DNA of 9,417 bases from an uncultured Pseudomonadales bacterium (GTDB lineage: Bacteria > Pseudomonadota > Gammaproteobacteria > Pseudomonadales > Porticoccaceae), in assembly GCA_905478725.1 (NCBI GenBank), contig CAJQJT010000127.1, forward strand, positions 1-9,417, given 5' to 3'. Of the stretch, positions 1 to 6,534 are shown one piece after another. The notes below the pieces were generated by a model. That model made no database searches, was not told the DNA's origin, and saw nothing but the letters and a program-made list of their open reading frames with translations. Every line of letters starts with the position of its first letter. Within the stretch, counting starts at the first letter, position 1. The position numbers and the translations under genes were made by a program.

Positions 1-210
1 GACGTCCACCGAGATCAGTGCATAGGCGCCATCGGCCAGCCCTGGTGTTGAATCGACGGCGGCAGCGCTGAGCTCGGCCATAGCAGCCTCGGAGACAGCG
101 GTTTCAGAGACAGCCGAGTCAGTAACAGCCAGATCTTCGCTGCTACAGGCAGCCAGGGTGGCGGTAAAAGTAGTGACTAGACCAATCAGTAATAATTTCT
201 TCAGCGTCAT
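1..210 (-). CDS. N-terminal part of a secreted lipoprotein, function unknown (runs off left edge)
   Basis: The reading frame opens with ATG at 210 and stays open to base 1, giving 70 residues of an incomplete protein. The N-terminus is a typical lipoprotein signal: two lysines at 4-5, a hydrophobic stretch at about 6-19, and a lipobox L-A-A-C with the lipidated cysteine at residue 22. The mature protein then begins Ser-Ser-Glu-Asp, so there is no Asp at +2 and outer-membrane sorting would be expected if Lol rules apply. Residues 23-58 are a low-complexity Ala/Ser/Thr/Val/Glu linker with a loose repeat (AVTDSAVSETAVSEAAM). A folded domain may start near residue 59. An AAGGGG Shine-Dalgarno lies just upstream of the ATG. 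The family cannot be named from this fragment. It diverges from the DUF1244 gene and shows no link to the NRPS genes. Confidence 0.8.
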   Translation of the reverse strand, partial: MTLKKLLLIGLVTTFTATLAACSSEDLAVTDSAVSETAVSEAAMAELSAAAVDSTPGLADGAYALISVDV

Positions 211-478
211 GCGGTTATCCCCTTAAGTTATATTTTTTTATTTACGCGCCTAAATACGGCTAGCTATGTAGCCTTGCGTTTTACTCAATATTACATCAGC
301 AGTACTCCTGCATACCATGTCCGCATCCGCTTAAACCCGCAGAGACCCCCGCTCGGCGTATTTTCCGTACCACTGCCGCTAGAACCCCAAAGAGGCTAAA
401 CTACCGAGTATTCTTCTACATCAATGTTCTCCGCGAAACTTCTGGGGAAAAATTCACCCTTTAGACAGAGACGATATT

Positions 479-766
479 ATGACCAGCGCCACTACAGAAC
501 TCGAAGCAGCAACCTTTAGAAAATTGTTAGAACACTTGGATAACAACAAAGACGTACAAAATATAGACCTGATGATACTGGCGGGATTTTGCCGCAACTG
601 TTTGGGCAAATGGTATTTAGCGGCGGCCGAGGAGCGAGATATGGATGTCAGCGATGATCAAGCGCGAGAAGCCATCTATGGCATGCCCTACAGTGAGTGG
701 AAGGCTAATCACCAACCTCCAGCCACCGAAGAGCAGCTGAAGGCATTTGCGCAACGTCAAAAATAG
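479..766 (+). CDS. DUF1244 family protein (small conserved hypothetical)
   Basis: A 95-residue protein matching the DUF1244 family as I recall it, at the normal family length. Recognisable conserved blocks are FRKLLEHL (13-20), DVQNIDLM (25-32), AGFCRNCLGKWY (35-46) with a CxxC pair at Cys38 and Cys41, and YGMPYSEWK (67-75). The family is a small, mostly helical cytoplasmic protein common in alpha- and gammaproteobacteria with no established function. The CxxC suggests metal binding or redox chemistry, but that is inference. The start ATG is preceded only by a weak purine-rich stretch (AGACAGAGACG). The gene ends 15 bp from the convergent cysteine synthase stop codon. It is probably a housekeeping neighbour rather than part of the peptide cluster. 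Confidence 0.88.
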   Translation: MTSATTELEAATFRKLLEHLDNNKDVQNIDLMILAGFCRNCLGKWYLAAAEERDMDVSDDQAREAIYGMPYSEWKANHQPPATEEQLKAFAQRQK

Positions 767-781
767 CGTTTCAGGCGACGG

Positions 782-1864
782 CTATTCGTCGAGATGGAAG
801 CTCGGTGTCGACAGCGACAGAGCCAGCTCATCCGCATCCATCTCTTCCGCCACGCCCTCGAACAGTGGCGACGAAAGGTAGCGCTCACCGGTGTCTGGGA
901 GCATGCATAGGATTACGCTGCCAGGCTTAGCGGCCTCTGCCAGCTTCAGCGCCACGGCAAAGGTGCAGCCACCGGAAATGCCGGTAAAAATACCTTCTTT
1001 TTGTGCCAGCGCCCGAGAGGCGGCAATGCCCTCCTCACCGTCGATTGGTACCAACTGATCAAAGCGCTTGGCATCGATAGACTGCTGCAGCACATTGGGA
1101 ATAAAGTCTGGAGTCCACCCCTGAATCATATGCGGCTGGAATGCTGGATGACTGCCTGAAGGAGATCCATCCGCGGTGCGCTCTTGGGGCGTTCCGCTGT
1201 CAATCAACTGAGCATTGCTCGGCTCACTGAGAATAATTTGCGTCTCCGGGCGTTTTTCGCGCAACACCTGAGCCACACCGGAAAAGGTTCCGCCGGTGCC
1301 ATAGCCGGTTACCCAGTAATCGAGATTACTGCCGCTAAAGTCATTGAGAATTTCTTGGGCCGTGGTATTGGCATGAATCTTTGCATTGGCATCAGTTTCA
1401 AATTGACGGGCTAAAAACCAGCCATTGGCCTCAGCCAATTCCGTCGCCTTGAGATAACAGCCCATGGCCTTTTCCGCTTTCGGGGTCAAAATCACCTTGG
1501 CTCCCAAGAAGCGCATCAGTTTGCGCCGCTCGATGGAGACACTGGTGGGCATAGTGGCAATAAAGGGGTAGCCCTTAGCCGCACAGACCATTGCCAAGCC
1601 AATGCCAGTGTTACCGCTGGTTGCCTCGACCACCGTCTGACCGGGCTTTAGCTCACCGCTACGCTCTGCTTCTTCGATAATACTGATAGCCAGACGGTCC
1701 TTGACCGATCCAGCTGGATTAAAAAACTCTGCCTTTACGTATAAATTGACATGGGATGGCGCCAGCGTATTGATCCTGACGCAGGGCGTATTGCCGATGG
1801 TGTCCAGAATACTGCCGTAGAGCTGGCCTCGTCCTTGGGTGGTGCGCGCTGCTGAATCCGTCAT
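782..1864 (-). CDS. Cysteine synthase family PLP-dependent enzyme
   Basis: A 360-residue fold-type II PLP enzyme of the CysK/CysM family, which makes L-cysteine from O-acetylserine and sulfide in the cytoplasm. IGNTPCVRIN opens the domain at 23-32. NPAGSVKDR (49-57) carries the PLP Schiff-base lysine Lys55. TSGNTG (82-87) is the substrate-binding loop and GTGGT (189-193) the phosphate-binding loop. QGWTPDFIP lies in the C-terminal half, and the late GISSG-type motif reads GISGG. It is about 35-40 residues longer than a classical CysK, through an N-terminal extension, a Pro/Ser/Gly-rich insert after the TADGSPSG stretch, and a C-terminal tail. An AGGT ribosome site precedes the ATG, and a good sigma70-like promoter lies at 1919-1947. 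Enzymes of this family can also supply diaminopropionate for NRPSs (SbnA type), but no SbnB partner is seen, so a housekeeping role is preferred. Confidence 0.9.
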   Translation of the reverse strand: MTDSAARTTQGRGQLYGSILDTIGNTPCVRINTLAPSHVNLYVKAEFFNPAGSVKDRLAISIIEEAERSGELKPGQTVVEATSGNTGIGLAMVCAAKGYPFIATMPTSVSIERRKLMRFLGAKVILTPKAEKAMGCYLKATELAEANGWFLARQFETDANAKIHANTTAQEILNDFSGSNLDYWVTGYGTGGTFSGVAQVLREKRPETQIILSEPSNAQLIDSGTPQERTADGSPSGSHPAFQPHMIQGWTPDFIPNVLQQSIDAKRFDQLVPIDGEEGIAASRALAQKEGIFTGISGGCTFAVALKLAEAAKPGSVILCMLPDTGERYLSSPLFEGVAEEMDADELALSLSTPSFHLDE

Positions 1865-1918
1865 AAGAATACCTGTTGGAGTTTAAGGTGAACTGAACTA
1901 ATACATAGACTATTGGCA

Positions 1919-1947
1919 ATCATTTATCACCGCTGCAAAGTTGTCAA
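1919..1947 (-). promoter_or_regulatory. Predicted sigma70-type promoter for the cysteine synthase gene
   Basis: On the minus strand a perfect TTGACA -35 (1942-1947) is followed after 17 bp by AATGAT (1919-1924), which matches 4 of 6 consensus -10 bases. It lies about 55-80 bp upstream of the cysteine synthase ATG. This suggests that gene has its own promoter and is not simply read through from the GntR gene 130 bp upstream on the same strand. Confidence 0.45.
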
Positions 1948-1994
1948 GAAAGGCCCGCCTATAAAACGAGCGCCATAGTATCGATCATAGTGCC

Positions 1995-2756
1995 CTAAAT
2001 AGAGTTCACGTGACCTCGGCTAGGGATTCTGCGCAGCCCGCCATCAGAATCTCTATCGAGAGCATTCAACGGGGTTTCTTCAACCACTTCGATCACCGGT
2101 AAGATTCGCTGACGTAGAACATGGGGCAGCAGCATCAGACTGCGGCTATATTGATCATCAAACAGCTTTTGCAGCGCTTCGTAGTTGCCATCAACAGCCT
2201 CTTTGGTGATGTCTAATAGTTCATCAACTGGCGTTGTTTTCATTCGTGATTCGCAGACTCGGGTATAGTGGAGCTGATCATTCATATTTTTTATCCGCGT
2301 AACCATTTCGAGATTGCCTGAGCGTCTGGCGCAATATTCAAAAATAGCACCGGAGGAATTAGCGATCACTTCGTCCGAAGGACTCTGGGCCAGGTTAAGT
2401 TTCTTATTTAGCGCGACTAACTCTGGCATGCCAAGCACTACCCCAGGAATTTTATCGGCGATCAGCCGATTCATCGACCAATCTATCAACAGATGGTTCA
2501 TCTCATAAAGATCGCGAATATCCGCCTCAGACAATGTGCGCATAAAAAAGCCCATCTTCGGCACATTGATAATCAGGCCCTCGGCAACCAGTCGCAGTAA
2601 TGTCTCGCGAACCGGTGTGATACTGACGCGCAGATCTTCAGCAATGATCTCTATATTGAGGCGTTCGCCGGCAATAAAATGCTGGGAAATAACCGAACAT
2701 TTTAAGCTTTGATACACACGCTTGATAATATTGGAGTTGTCCGACTTACTGAGCAT
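1995..2756 (-). CDS. GntR family transcriptional regulator, FadR/FCD-like subfamily
   Basis: The ATG at 2756 gives 253 residues. An upstream ATG in the same frame at 2816 would add 20 residues but has no better ribosome site, whereas GGAGGG sits 7 nt before 2756. Residues about 10-75 form the GntR winged helix-turn-helix, with the signature IAEDLRVSITPVRETLLRL at 38-56 followed by VAEGLI. Residues about 78-210 are all-helical and positioned like the FCD effector-binding domain. The FCD domain is atypical: the usual Phe-His pair before the Ser-Gly-Asn motif reads Ile138-Phe139, and the later ligand histidines fall on Leu and Gln in my by-eye alignment. The C-terminus ends in a short basic tail. 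It is divergent from the phosphopantetheinyl transferase gene, a common layout for a local regulator, so it may control the NRPS genes and itself. The ligand is unknown. Confidence 0.87.
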   Translation of the reverse strand: MLSKSDNSNIIKRVYQSLKCSVISQHFIAGERLNIEIIAEDLRVSITPVRETLLRLVAEGLIINVPKMGFFMRTLSEADIRDLYEMNHLLIDWSMNRLIADKIPGVVLGMPELVALNKKLNLAQSPSDEVIANSSGAIFEYCARRSGNLEMVTRIKNMNDQLHYTRVCESRMKTTPVDELLDITKEAVDGNYEALQKLFDDQYSRSLMLLPHVLRQRILPVIEVVEETPLNALDRDSDGGLRRIPSRGHVNSI

Positions 2757-2763
2757 GGTAGTG

Positions 2764-2769
2764 CCCTCC
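2764..2769 (-). promoter_or_regulatory. Strong ribosome binding site that sets the GntR regulator start
   Basis: The minus strand reads GGAGGG here, with 7 nt to the ATG at 2756. This favours that start over the in-frame ATG at 2816. Confidence 0.75.
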
Positions 2770-2922
2770 GTATAATCACTCACTAAAGAACGAAAAGAGC
2801 CCCATAAGAGCCCCAAAAATTTTCTAAAAGCCCTCTAAAAAGCAGCAGGGTATTTCATCCACATACGAGCGATTCTATTCTTGATGCCAGTCAACTCTGA
2901 TTCATCAATATTCAGAAAAAGA

Positions 2923-2983
2923 CGCGGCTACCGGCCAACATGAGTGTACATAGATGGCAAAGGCTTGCCATGACATAGCCGCG
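2923..2983. repeat. Nested inverted repeat (possible cruciform, RNA hairpin or operator)
   Basis: CGCGGCTA (2923-2930) is perfectly inverted as TAGCCGCG (2976-2983), with 45 bp between the arms. Inside this lies a second perfect inverted repeat, ATGGCAA (2954-2960) and TTGCCAT (2965-2971), with a 4-nt loop AGGC. The palindrome TGTACA sits at 2945-2950. The region is intergenic and has no T-run after it, so it is not a standard terminator. It could be an operator array or a structured leader. Confidence 0.5.
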
Positions 2984-3158
2984 GCTCGAGAGCCCCTTTA
3001 AATGCTTAGAACTGACTCAACCTCATGCGCTACAGGCTAGTTTTATACCTCAATAGAGAGACAAAAATATTCTTCATATATTGTCCGCATTTTTTCCAAC
3101 CCAGCGCCGGTTATTGTCTTAGACTGCACCGGTACTCCACTTAGAATCAGGGAAGACC

Positions 3159-3941
3159 TTGCTTACCAATATCTGTCTTGCTGTGCCGTTTGAGTATTTG
3201 CCTCCAGCCCCAATCAGCTTTTGTCGCTGTAACTTTGACTGGCAAAGAATTGGCACCGAGTCTTTTCAACAGTATGCAGTGCAGCAACCAGCCCAGGCAT
3301 TAGGCTGGTCTAAGAAAAGACAGGCCGAGTATTTGGCCGGTCGCTACTGCGCTATTCATGCCCTCGGCGCACTGCCTGATGCTAGTGCCAGATTCCCAAC
3401 CACTCAATTAGAGATTCAATTAGAGATTCAATTAGAGATTCAATTAGGGATTCAATTAGGGATTCAAAAAGATCGCAGCGCCCATTGGCCAACAGGCACT
3501 GTCGGATCAATTAGTCACAGCCACTCTCGGGCTATCGCCATTGCTGCAAGGAACAAAGATTACTGGGGAATAGGTGTTGATTGCGAAACATTGTTGAGTG
3601 ATTTATCAGCCACTGAGATCGCTCCCTGGGTACTCCACCGCAATGATCTCAACTGTAAAACAGAGCAGCCGCTACGCTATGGGCTATTGATAACATTAAT
3701 TTTTTCGGCCAAAGAGAGCCTGTTTAAAGCCCTGTCTCCCAGTGATAAAAATATTACCGGATTTGGTGATTTCTCTGCTTCCTGTTTTGTCTCTAAAGTG
3801 AGCGCAAACAAGGTATTTTTAGAGCGAGACTCTCGTCACAAGAGCATCCATGAAAGCAGGCCTCAAAGGAACACTCAGTTCGAGTTAGCCTACATCATTG
3901 ACCAGCAGCAGATTATTACTTTGGCGTTATTGCCCCGTTAG
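3159..3941 (+). CDS. 4'-phosphopantetheinyl transferase (Sfp/EntD superfamily)
   Basis: A 260-residue transferase that would attach the coenzyme A phosphopantetheine arm to the carrier-domain serine of the NRPS and the discrete carrier protein. Diagnostic motifs are KKRQAEYLAGRYCA (52-65), GSISHS (116-121) after a Pro-x-Gly, GIGVDCE (137-143) with the Mg-binding pair Asp141 and Glu143, and FSAKESLFKA (182-191) with Glu186. Length and layout resemble EntD/PcpS types. The start is TTG, 5 nt after an AGGGA ribosome site; the frame contains no ATG at all, and the only near alternative is a GTG at residue 9. Residues 84-103 are five tandem copies of a Leu-Glu/Gly-Ile-Gln unit inserted between the AGR and GSISHS motifs. 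That insert is not part of the family core. The gene is the first plus-strand gene of the peptide cluster. Confidence 0.93.
   Translation: MLTNICLAVPFEYLPPAPISFCRCNFDWQRIGTESFQQYAVQQPAQALGWSKKRQAEYLAGRYCAIHALGALPDASARFPTTQLEIQLEIQLEIQLGIQLGIQKDRSAHWPTGTVGSISHSHSRAIAIAARNKDYWGIGVDCETLLSDLSATEIAPWVLHRNDLNCKTEQPLRYGLLITLIFSAKESLFKALSPSDKNITGFGDFSASCFVSKVSANKVFLERDSRHKSIHESRPQRNTQFELAYIIDQQQIITLALLPR
3408..3467 (+). repeat. In-frame 12-bp tandem repeat, five copies, within the phosphopantetheinyl transferase gene
   Basis: The unit TTAGAGATTCAA occurs three times (3408-3443), then TTAGGGATTCAA twice (3444-3467), head to tail with no gaps. A partial CTCAA precedes the array and an A-run follows it. 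Each unit is four whole codons (L-E-I-Q or L-G-I-Q), so copy-number change by slippage would lengthen or shorten the protein without breaking the frame. Confidence 0.97.
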
Positions 3942-4054
3942 TGCCCCACTGTTTCGACAACCTATACAGGCCACATTAATAAGAGTTTTCTTATAGGGTA
4001 ACTAAGCTAGATGACGTATCTAAATATATAACCCAAATAACTTTCATATAGCTT

Positions 4055-4084
4055 TTGCTCAACTCTAAAACCAGGCTTTAACAT
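4055..4084 (+). promoter_or_regulatory. Possible sigma70-type promoter for the MbtH-peptidase operon
   Basis: TTGCTC (4055-4060) and TAACAT (4079-4084) are separated by 18 bp, each matching 4 of 6 consensus bases, about 40 bp before the MbtH start codon. The 183-bp gap after the transferase gene shows no terminator, so read-through from upstream is also possible. Confidence 0.25.
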
Positions 4085-4124
4085 ACTGCTCCAACTTGTA
4101 GTTACGGTTAAAGGAGTTTTCCCA

Positions 4125-4364
4125 ATGGCAGTATCAAAGCAAACAGATGACAAGCCTCAGAGCAGCGACCAGATGAAATTTTGCGTTGTGGTTAATCCAG
4201 AGGAGCAGTACTCGTACTGGTTTCACGACAGCCCATTGCCCGCAGGATGGGACAGTATAGGTTTCGTCGGCAGCCAATCCGAGTGCCTAATCGAAATCGA
4301 TAAAATATGGACTGATATGCGTCCGCTAAGTGTGCGCAAAGCGATTCAATCAGGCCTCACATAA
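4125..4364 (+). CDS. MbtH-like protein (NRPS adenylation domain partner)
   Basis: A 79-residue MbtH family protein, a small chaperone-like partner that binds adenylation domains and is often needed for their solubility or activity. It has the family pattern: VVVNPEEQYSYW (21-32), PAGW (39-42), Gly46 and Gly49, CLIEI (54-58) and IWTDMRP (61-67) followed by LSVR. The three hallmark tryptophans are Trp32, Trp42 and Trp62. The usual Ser-Leu-Trp-Pro reads Ser-Tyr-Trp-Phe. An N-terminal tail of about 16 residues, rich in Gln, Asp and Ser, precedes the core. The ribosome site AAGGAG lies 8 nt before the ATG. The peptidase gene starts 13 nt after its stop, so the two are almost certainly co-transcribed. 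MbtH presence is strong evidence that the neighbouring NRPS genes are functional. Confidence 0.96.
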   Translation: MAVSKQTDDKPQSSDQMKFCVVVNPEEQYSYWFHDSPLPAGWDSIGFVGSQSECLIEIDKIWTDMRPLSVRKAIQSGLT

Positions 4365-4377
4365 AAAAGGATGCTTT

Positions 4378-6477
4378 ATGCAGCGCGATATTCGCCAAAC
4401 CCCACCCTTTATCGAAGCTCAACATCTCTATCAAGACATCTGGCCGGCACATTCACAGCGCATAGTTGAAGCCCAACAGCTCAACACCTCTCCTGATGGC
4501 CGCAGCGCCGTTTTTAGCGGCACCTGTGGCAATGGAGTGGGCAGACCCGCAGCTCAGCGCATTTTCCATATAGACCTGCAGAGCGGATTTCTCAGTGCCC
4601 TGACACCCAATTCATGCCCAGAAAAAAGACCCATGCATTCCCCCTGCGGCAAGCACATCGCCTTTCTCTCTGATCGCGATGGTGGAGGCAACTTTCAACT
4701 CACACTACTCAATCTGAGCAAAAACCTAATTAGCAAAGCCCCAGCCGTCGCTGGCTGGGTTGAAGAGCTGAGTTGGTCTCCAGATGGTGGATCCATACTC
4801 TTAACGGTGGCCGGTCACGGTGCCGATCAAGGCAGCGGTCAGGGCGCGGTGCCCAGCAAGCAGTACAATGAACAGCAACCAGAGTGGGTGCCTGAGGTCA
4901 GTGCTGGCGATGAAGACTATCGCTGGCGGCATCTGTGGGTCTACGACATAGCTACAAGGAAATTGCGCAAAATCCCTACTCAAGACATCAATGTATGGGA
5001 GGCGGTGTGGTGTGGCAATAACAATATCGCCGCCATCACCTCAGACCAACCAGGAGAAGAGGCTTGGTACTCAGCTACCCTGAAACATATTCATCCACGT
5101 ACAGGAAAAGCTCAGAATCTCTTCACTCCCAGCGATCAAATTGCCTATCTCTGTGCCACCCCCTCTGGTCAAAGCCTGGCTCTGGTATCCGCCATTAGCA
5201 GTGACCGCGGAGTTGTCGCCGGTGACTTAATAACCATTGATATCAACACCCAGACTGCTCGTCAGGTGAGCAGCAATCATGTCGACATTACCTCCGTTGA
5301 ATGGCTTTCAGAGACCCGCCTGTTAAGCGCAGGGCAGCGTGGTTTTGACACAGTCATCCTCGACCATCGCTTAACCGACCGCTCTAACTCAGAGTCCGTC
5401 CGTGAGCTGTGGCAGAGCAGTGAAATCAGCGGAGCCGGGCACTATATAAAAGTCTGCAGCCTCAGGGCTGGCGACTGTCTGTTTATTGCTGAGGGCTTTA
5501 AACGTGCACCGGAAATAGGCCGTATTAGCAGCGGGCTCTACCATCCAGTAAAAAGCTTTGACCAGGGTTATCAACAACAGGCGGAAGCGATTCATAAGGT
5601 TGAACAAATCACTTGGCAAGCTGCCGATGGCCTGGATATACAGGGCTGGCTACTGCTACCCAAAGGCTCAGCACCGCACCCTTTGGTGATGGATATGCAC
5701 GGTGGTCCAGTGTGGCAGTGGCAGCCTCACTGGCTCGGCCGTCGCTTACATATACTGATGCTGTTAAGGCATGGATATGCTGTGTTTATGCCCAACCCCA
5801 GAGGTAGTGCCGGACGGGGCCAGGACTATTGCCGCAAAGTATTGGGCGATCTCGGTGGCGCCGACAGTCAAGACTGTCTCTCAGGCCTGGACTACCTGGT
5901 TGATCAAGGCTTAGCCGACCCGTCGAAAATTGGCCTGATTGGCCACAGCTATGGCGGCTATCTGGGGGCCTGGCTAATTAGCCAAGACCAACGCTTTGCC
6001 AGCGCGGTAATTTCGGCGCCAATGATCAACTATGTCAGCCAGCACCTACTGTCTAATATCTCCCACTATGTAGAGCTATTTCTTCAGGATCACTACAAGA
6101 ATCTCGATGGTAAATACTTGCAGCGCAGTCCCATCACCTATGCCCATCAGGTCACTACACCCACACTGAGTCTCTGTGGCGCATTGGATCGCTGCACCCC
6201 CGCCGCCGAGGCGACACAGTTTCACAACGCCCTCTTAGAGAACGGCGTTAAAACGGTTTTAGTGAACTATCCATTGGAGGGGCATGGCATTAAGGGCATC
6301 CCTGCCATGCTCGATTATTCAGCGCGAATCTATACTTGGCTGGCAGAGCATATGCCTGCTGTAGGCAGCTATCAGAAATTGACAGCGGCCCCAGAACAGG
6401 CGGCTAAACGCTTTGATCAGCGCCAGGCGATTAGGACTTCTAAAGCCTTGGATGAACCCAAAGCGGTTGTTGACTGA
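4378..6477 (+). CDS. Prolyl oligopeptidase-family (S9) serine peptidase/hydrolase
   Basis: The ATG at 4378, 6 nt after an AAGGA site, gives 699 residues; an upstream GTG at 4330 would overlap MbtH and is not preferred. Residues about 30-410 show repeated short WD-like/TolB-like strands (such as SPDGRSAVFSG and SWSPDGG), as in the N-terminal beta-propeller of S9 acylaminoacyl/dipeptidyl peptidases. Residues about 420-660 are an alpha/beta hydrolase: HGGP (441-444, oxyanion region), GHSYGG (522-527) with nucleophile Ser524, ALDRC with Asp604, and EGHG with His636. Spacing of the triad is normal for the family. No signal peptide is visible, so it should be cytoplasmic. A hydrophilic tail of about 40 residues follows the hydrolase domain. 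Pairing with MbtH suggests it acts on the peptide product, by trimming, activation, release or self-resistance. Its substrate cannot be read from sequence. Confidence 0.92.
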   Translation: MQRDIRQTPPFIEAQHLYQDIWPAHSQRIVEAQQLNTSPDGRSAVFSGTCGNGVGRPAAQRIFHIDLQSGFLSALTPNSCPEKRPMHSPCGKHIAFLSDRDGGGNFQLTLLNLSKNLISKAPAVAGWVEELSWSPDGGSILLTVAGHGADQGSGQGAVPSKQYNEQQPEWVPEVSAGDEDYRWRHLWVYDIATRKLRKIPTQDINVWEAVWCGNNNIAAITSDQPGEEAWYSATLKHIHPRTGKAQNLFTPSDQIAYLCATPSGQSLALVSAISSDRGVVAGDLITIDINTQTARQVSSNHVDITSVEWLSETRLLSAGQRGFDTVILDHRLTDRSNSESVRELWQSSEISGAGHYIKVCSLRAGDCLFIAEGFKRAPEIGRISSGLYHPVKSFDQGYQQQAEAIHKVEQITWQAADGLDIQGWLLLPKGSAPHPLVMDMHGGPVWQWQPHWLGRRLHILMLLRHGYAVFMPNPRGSAGRGQDYCRKVLGDLGGADSQDCLSGLDYLVDQGLADPSKIGLIGHSYGGYLGAWLISQDQRFASAVISAPMINYVSQHLLSNISHYVELFLQDHYKNLDGKYLQRSPITYAHQVTTPTLSLCGALDRCTPAAEATQFHNALLENGVKTVLVNYPLEGHGIKGIPAMLDYSARIYTWLAEHMPAVGSYQKLTAAPEQAAKRFDQRQAIRTSKALDEPKAVVD

Positions 6478-6488
6478 GGGACTTTTAT

Positions 6489-6515
6489 GGGCTGCAGGAC
6501 GCATACCTGCAGCCT
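6489..6515. terminator. Hairpin between convergent genes, probable bidirectional terminator
   Basis: GGCTGCAGG (6490-6498) pairs perfectly with CCTGCAGCC (6506-6514) around a 7-nt loop, and a G-U pair can extend the stem. It lies in the 57-bp gap between the convergent peptidase and EctC-like genes, the expected place for a shared terminator. The T-tract is poor on both strands (TCTACTT on plus, CATAAAAGT on minus), so termination efficiency is uncertain. Confidence 0.6.
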
Positions 6516-6534
6516 CTACTTGATCCGACTTAAT

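Larger units (their letters stand above)
2757..3158. promoter_or_regulatory. Divergent intergenic region between the GntR regulator and the phosphopantetheinyl transferase
   Basis: This 402-bp stretch holds no convincing gene. It must carry the start signals of both divergent genes. Visible structure includes three copies of AGAGCCCC (2796-2803, 2807-2814, 2989-2996), the first two exactly 11 bp apart. There is a nested inverted repeat at 2923-2983 and a TGTACA palindrome at 2945-2950. GntR-family proteins of the FadR group bind short palindromes, so these are candidate operators, but no site can be assigned with certainty. No clear -35/-10 pair was picked for either gene. Confidence 0.5.

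Noticed and set aside
258..273. GGCTA-GCTATG-TAGCC inverted repeat between the lipoprotein and DUF1244 genes
   Set aside because: A 5-bp stem in a divergent promoter region with no supporting signal; expected by chance.
776..791. CGACG-GCTATT-CGTCG hairpin between DUF1244 and cysteine synthase genes
   Set aside because: Only five base pairs, no T-tract on either strand, and it covers the cysteine synthase stop codon; too weak to call a terminator.
2757..2816. Upstream ATG adding 20 residues to the GntR regulator
   Set aside because: The extra residues look unlike a regulator N-terminus, and the GGAGGG site precedes the ATG at 2756.
3979..3994. ATAAGA-GTTT-TCTTAT hairpin after the phosphopantetheinyl transferase gene
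   Set aside because: The stem is AT-rich and short with no following T-run, so it is likely chance in an AT-rich gap.
3942..4124. Search for a Fur box that would mark the cluster as a siderophore pathway
   Set aside because: No sequence resembling the GATAAT-type Fur palindrome was seen here or in 2757-3158 or 8854-9076, so the siderophore idea stays unproven.
4330..4377. Upstream GTG start extending the S9 peptidase by 16 residues
   Set aside because: It would overlap the MbtH gene and lacks a good ribosome site; the ATG at 4378 has AAGGA at proper spacing and begins the conserved-looking sequence.
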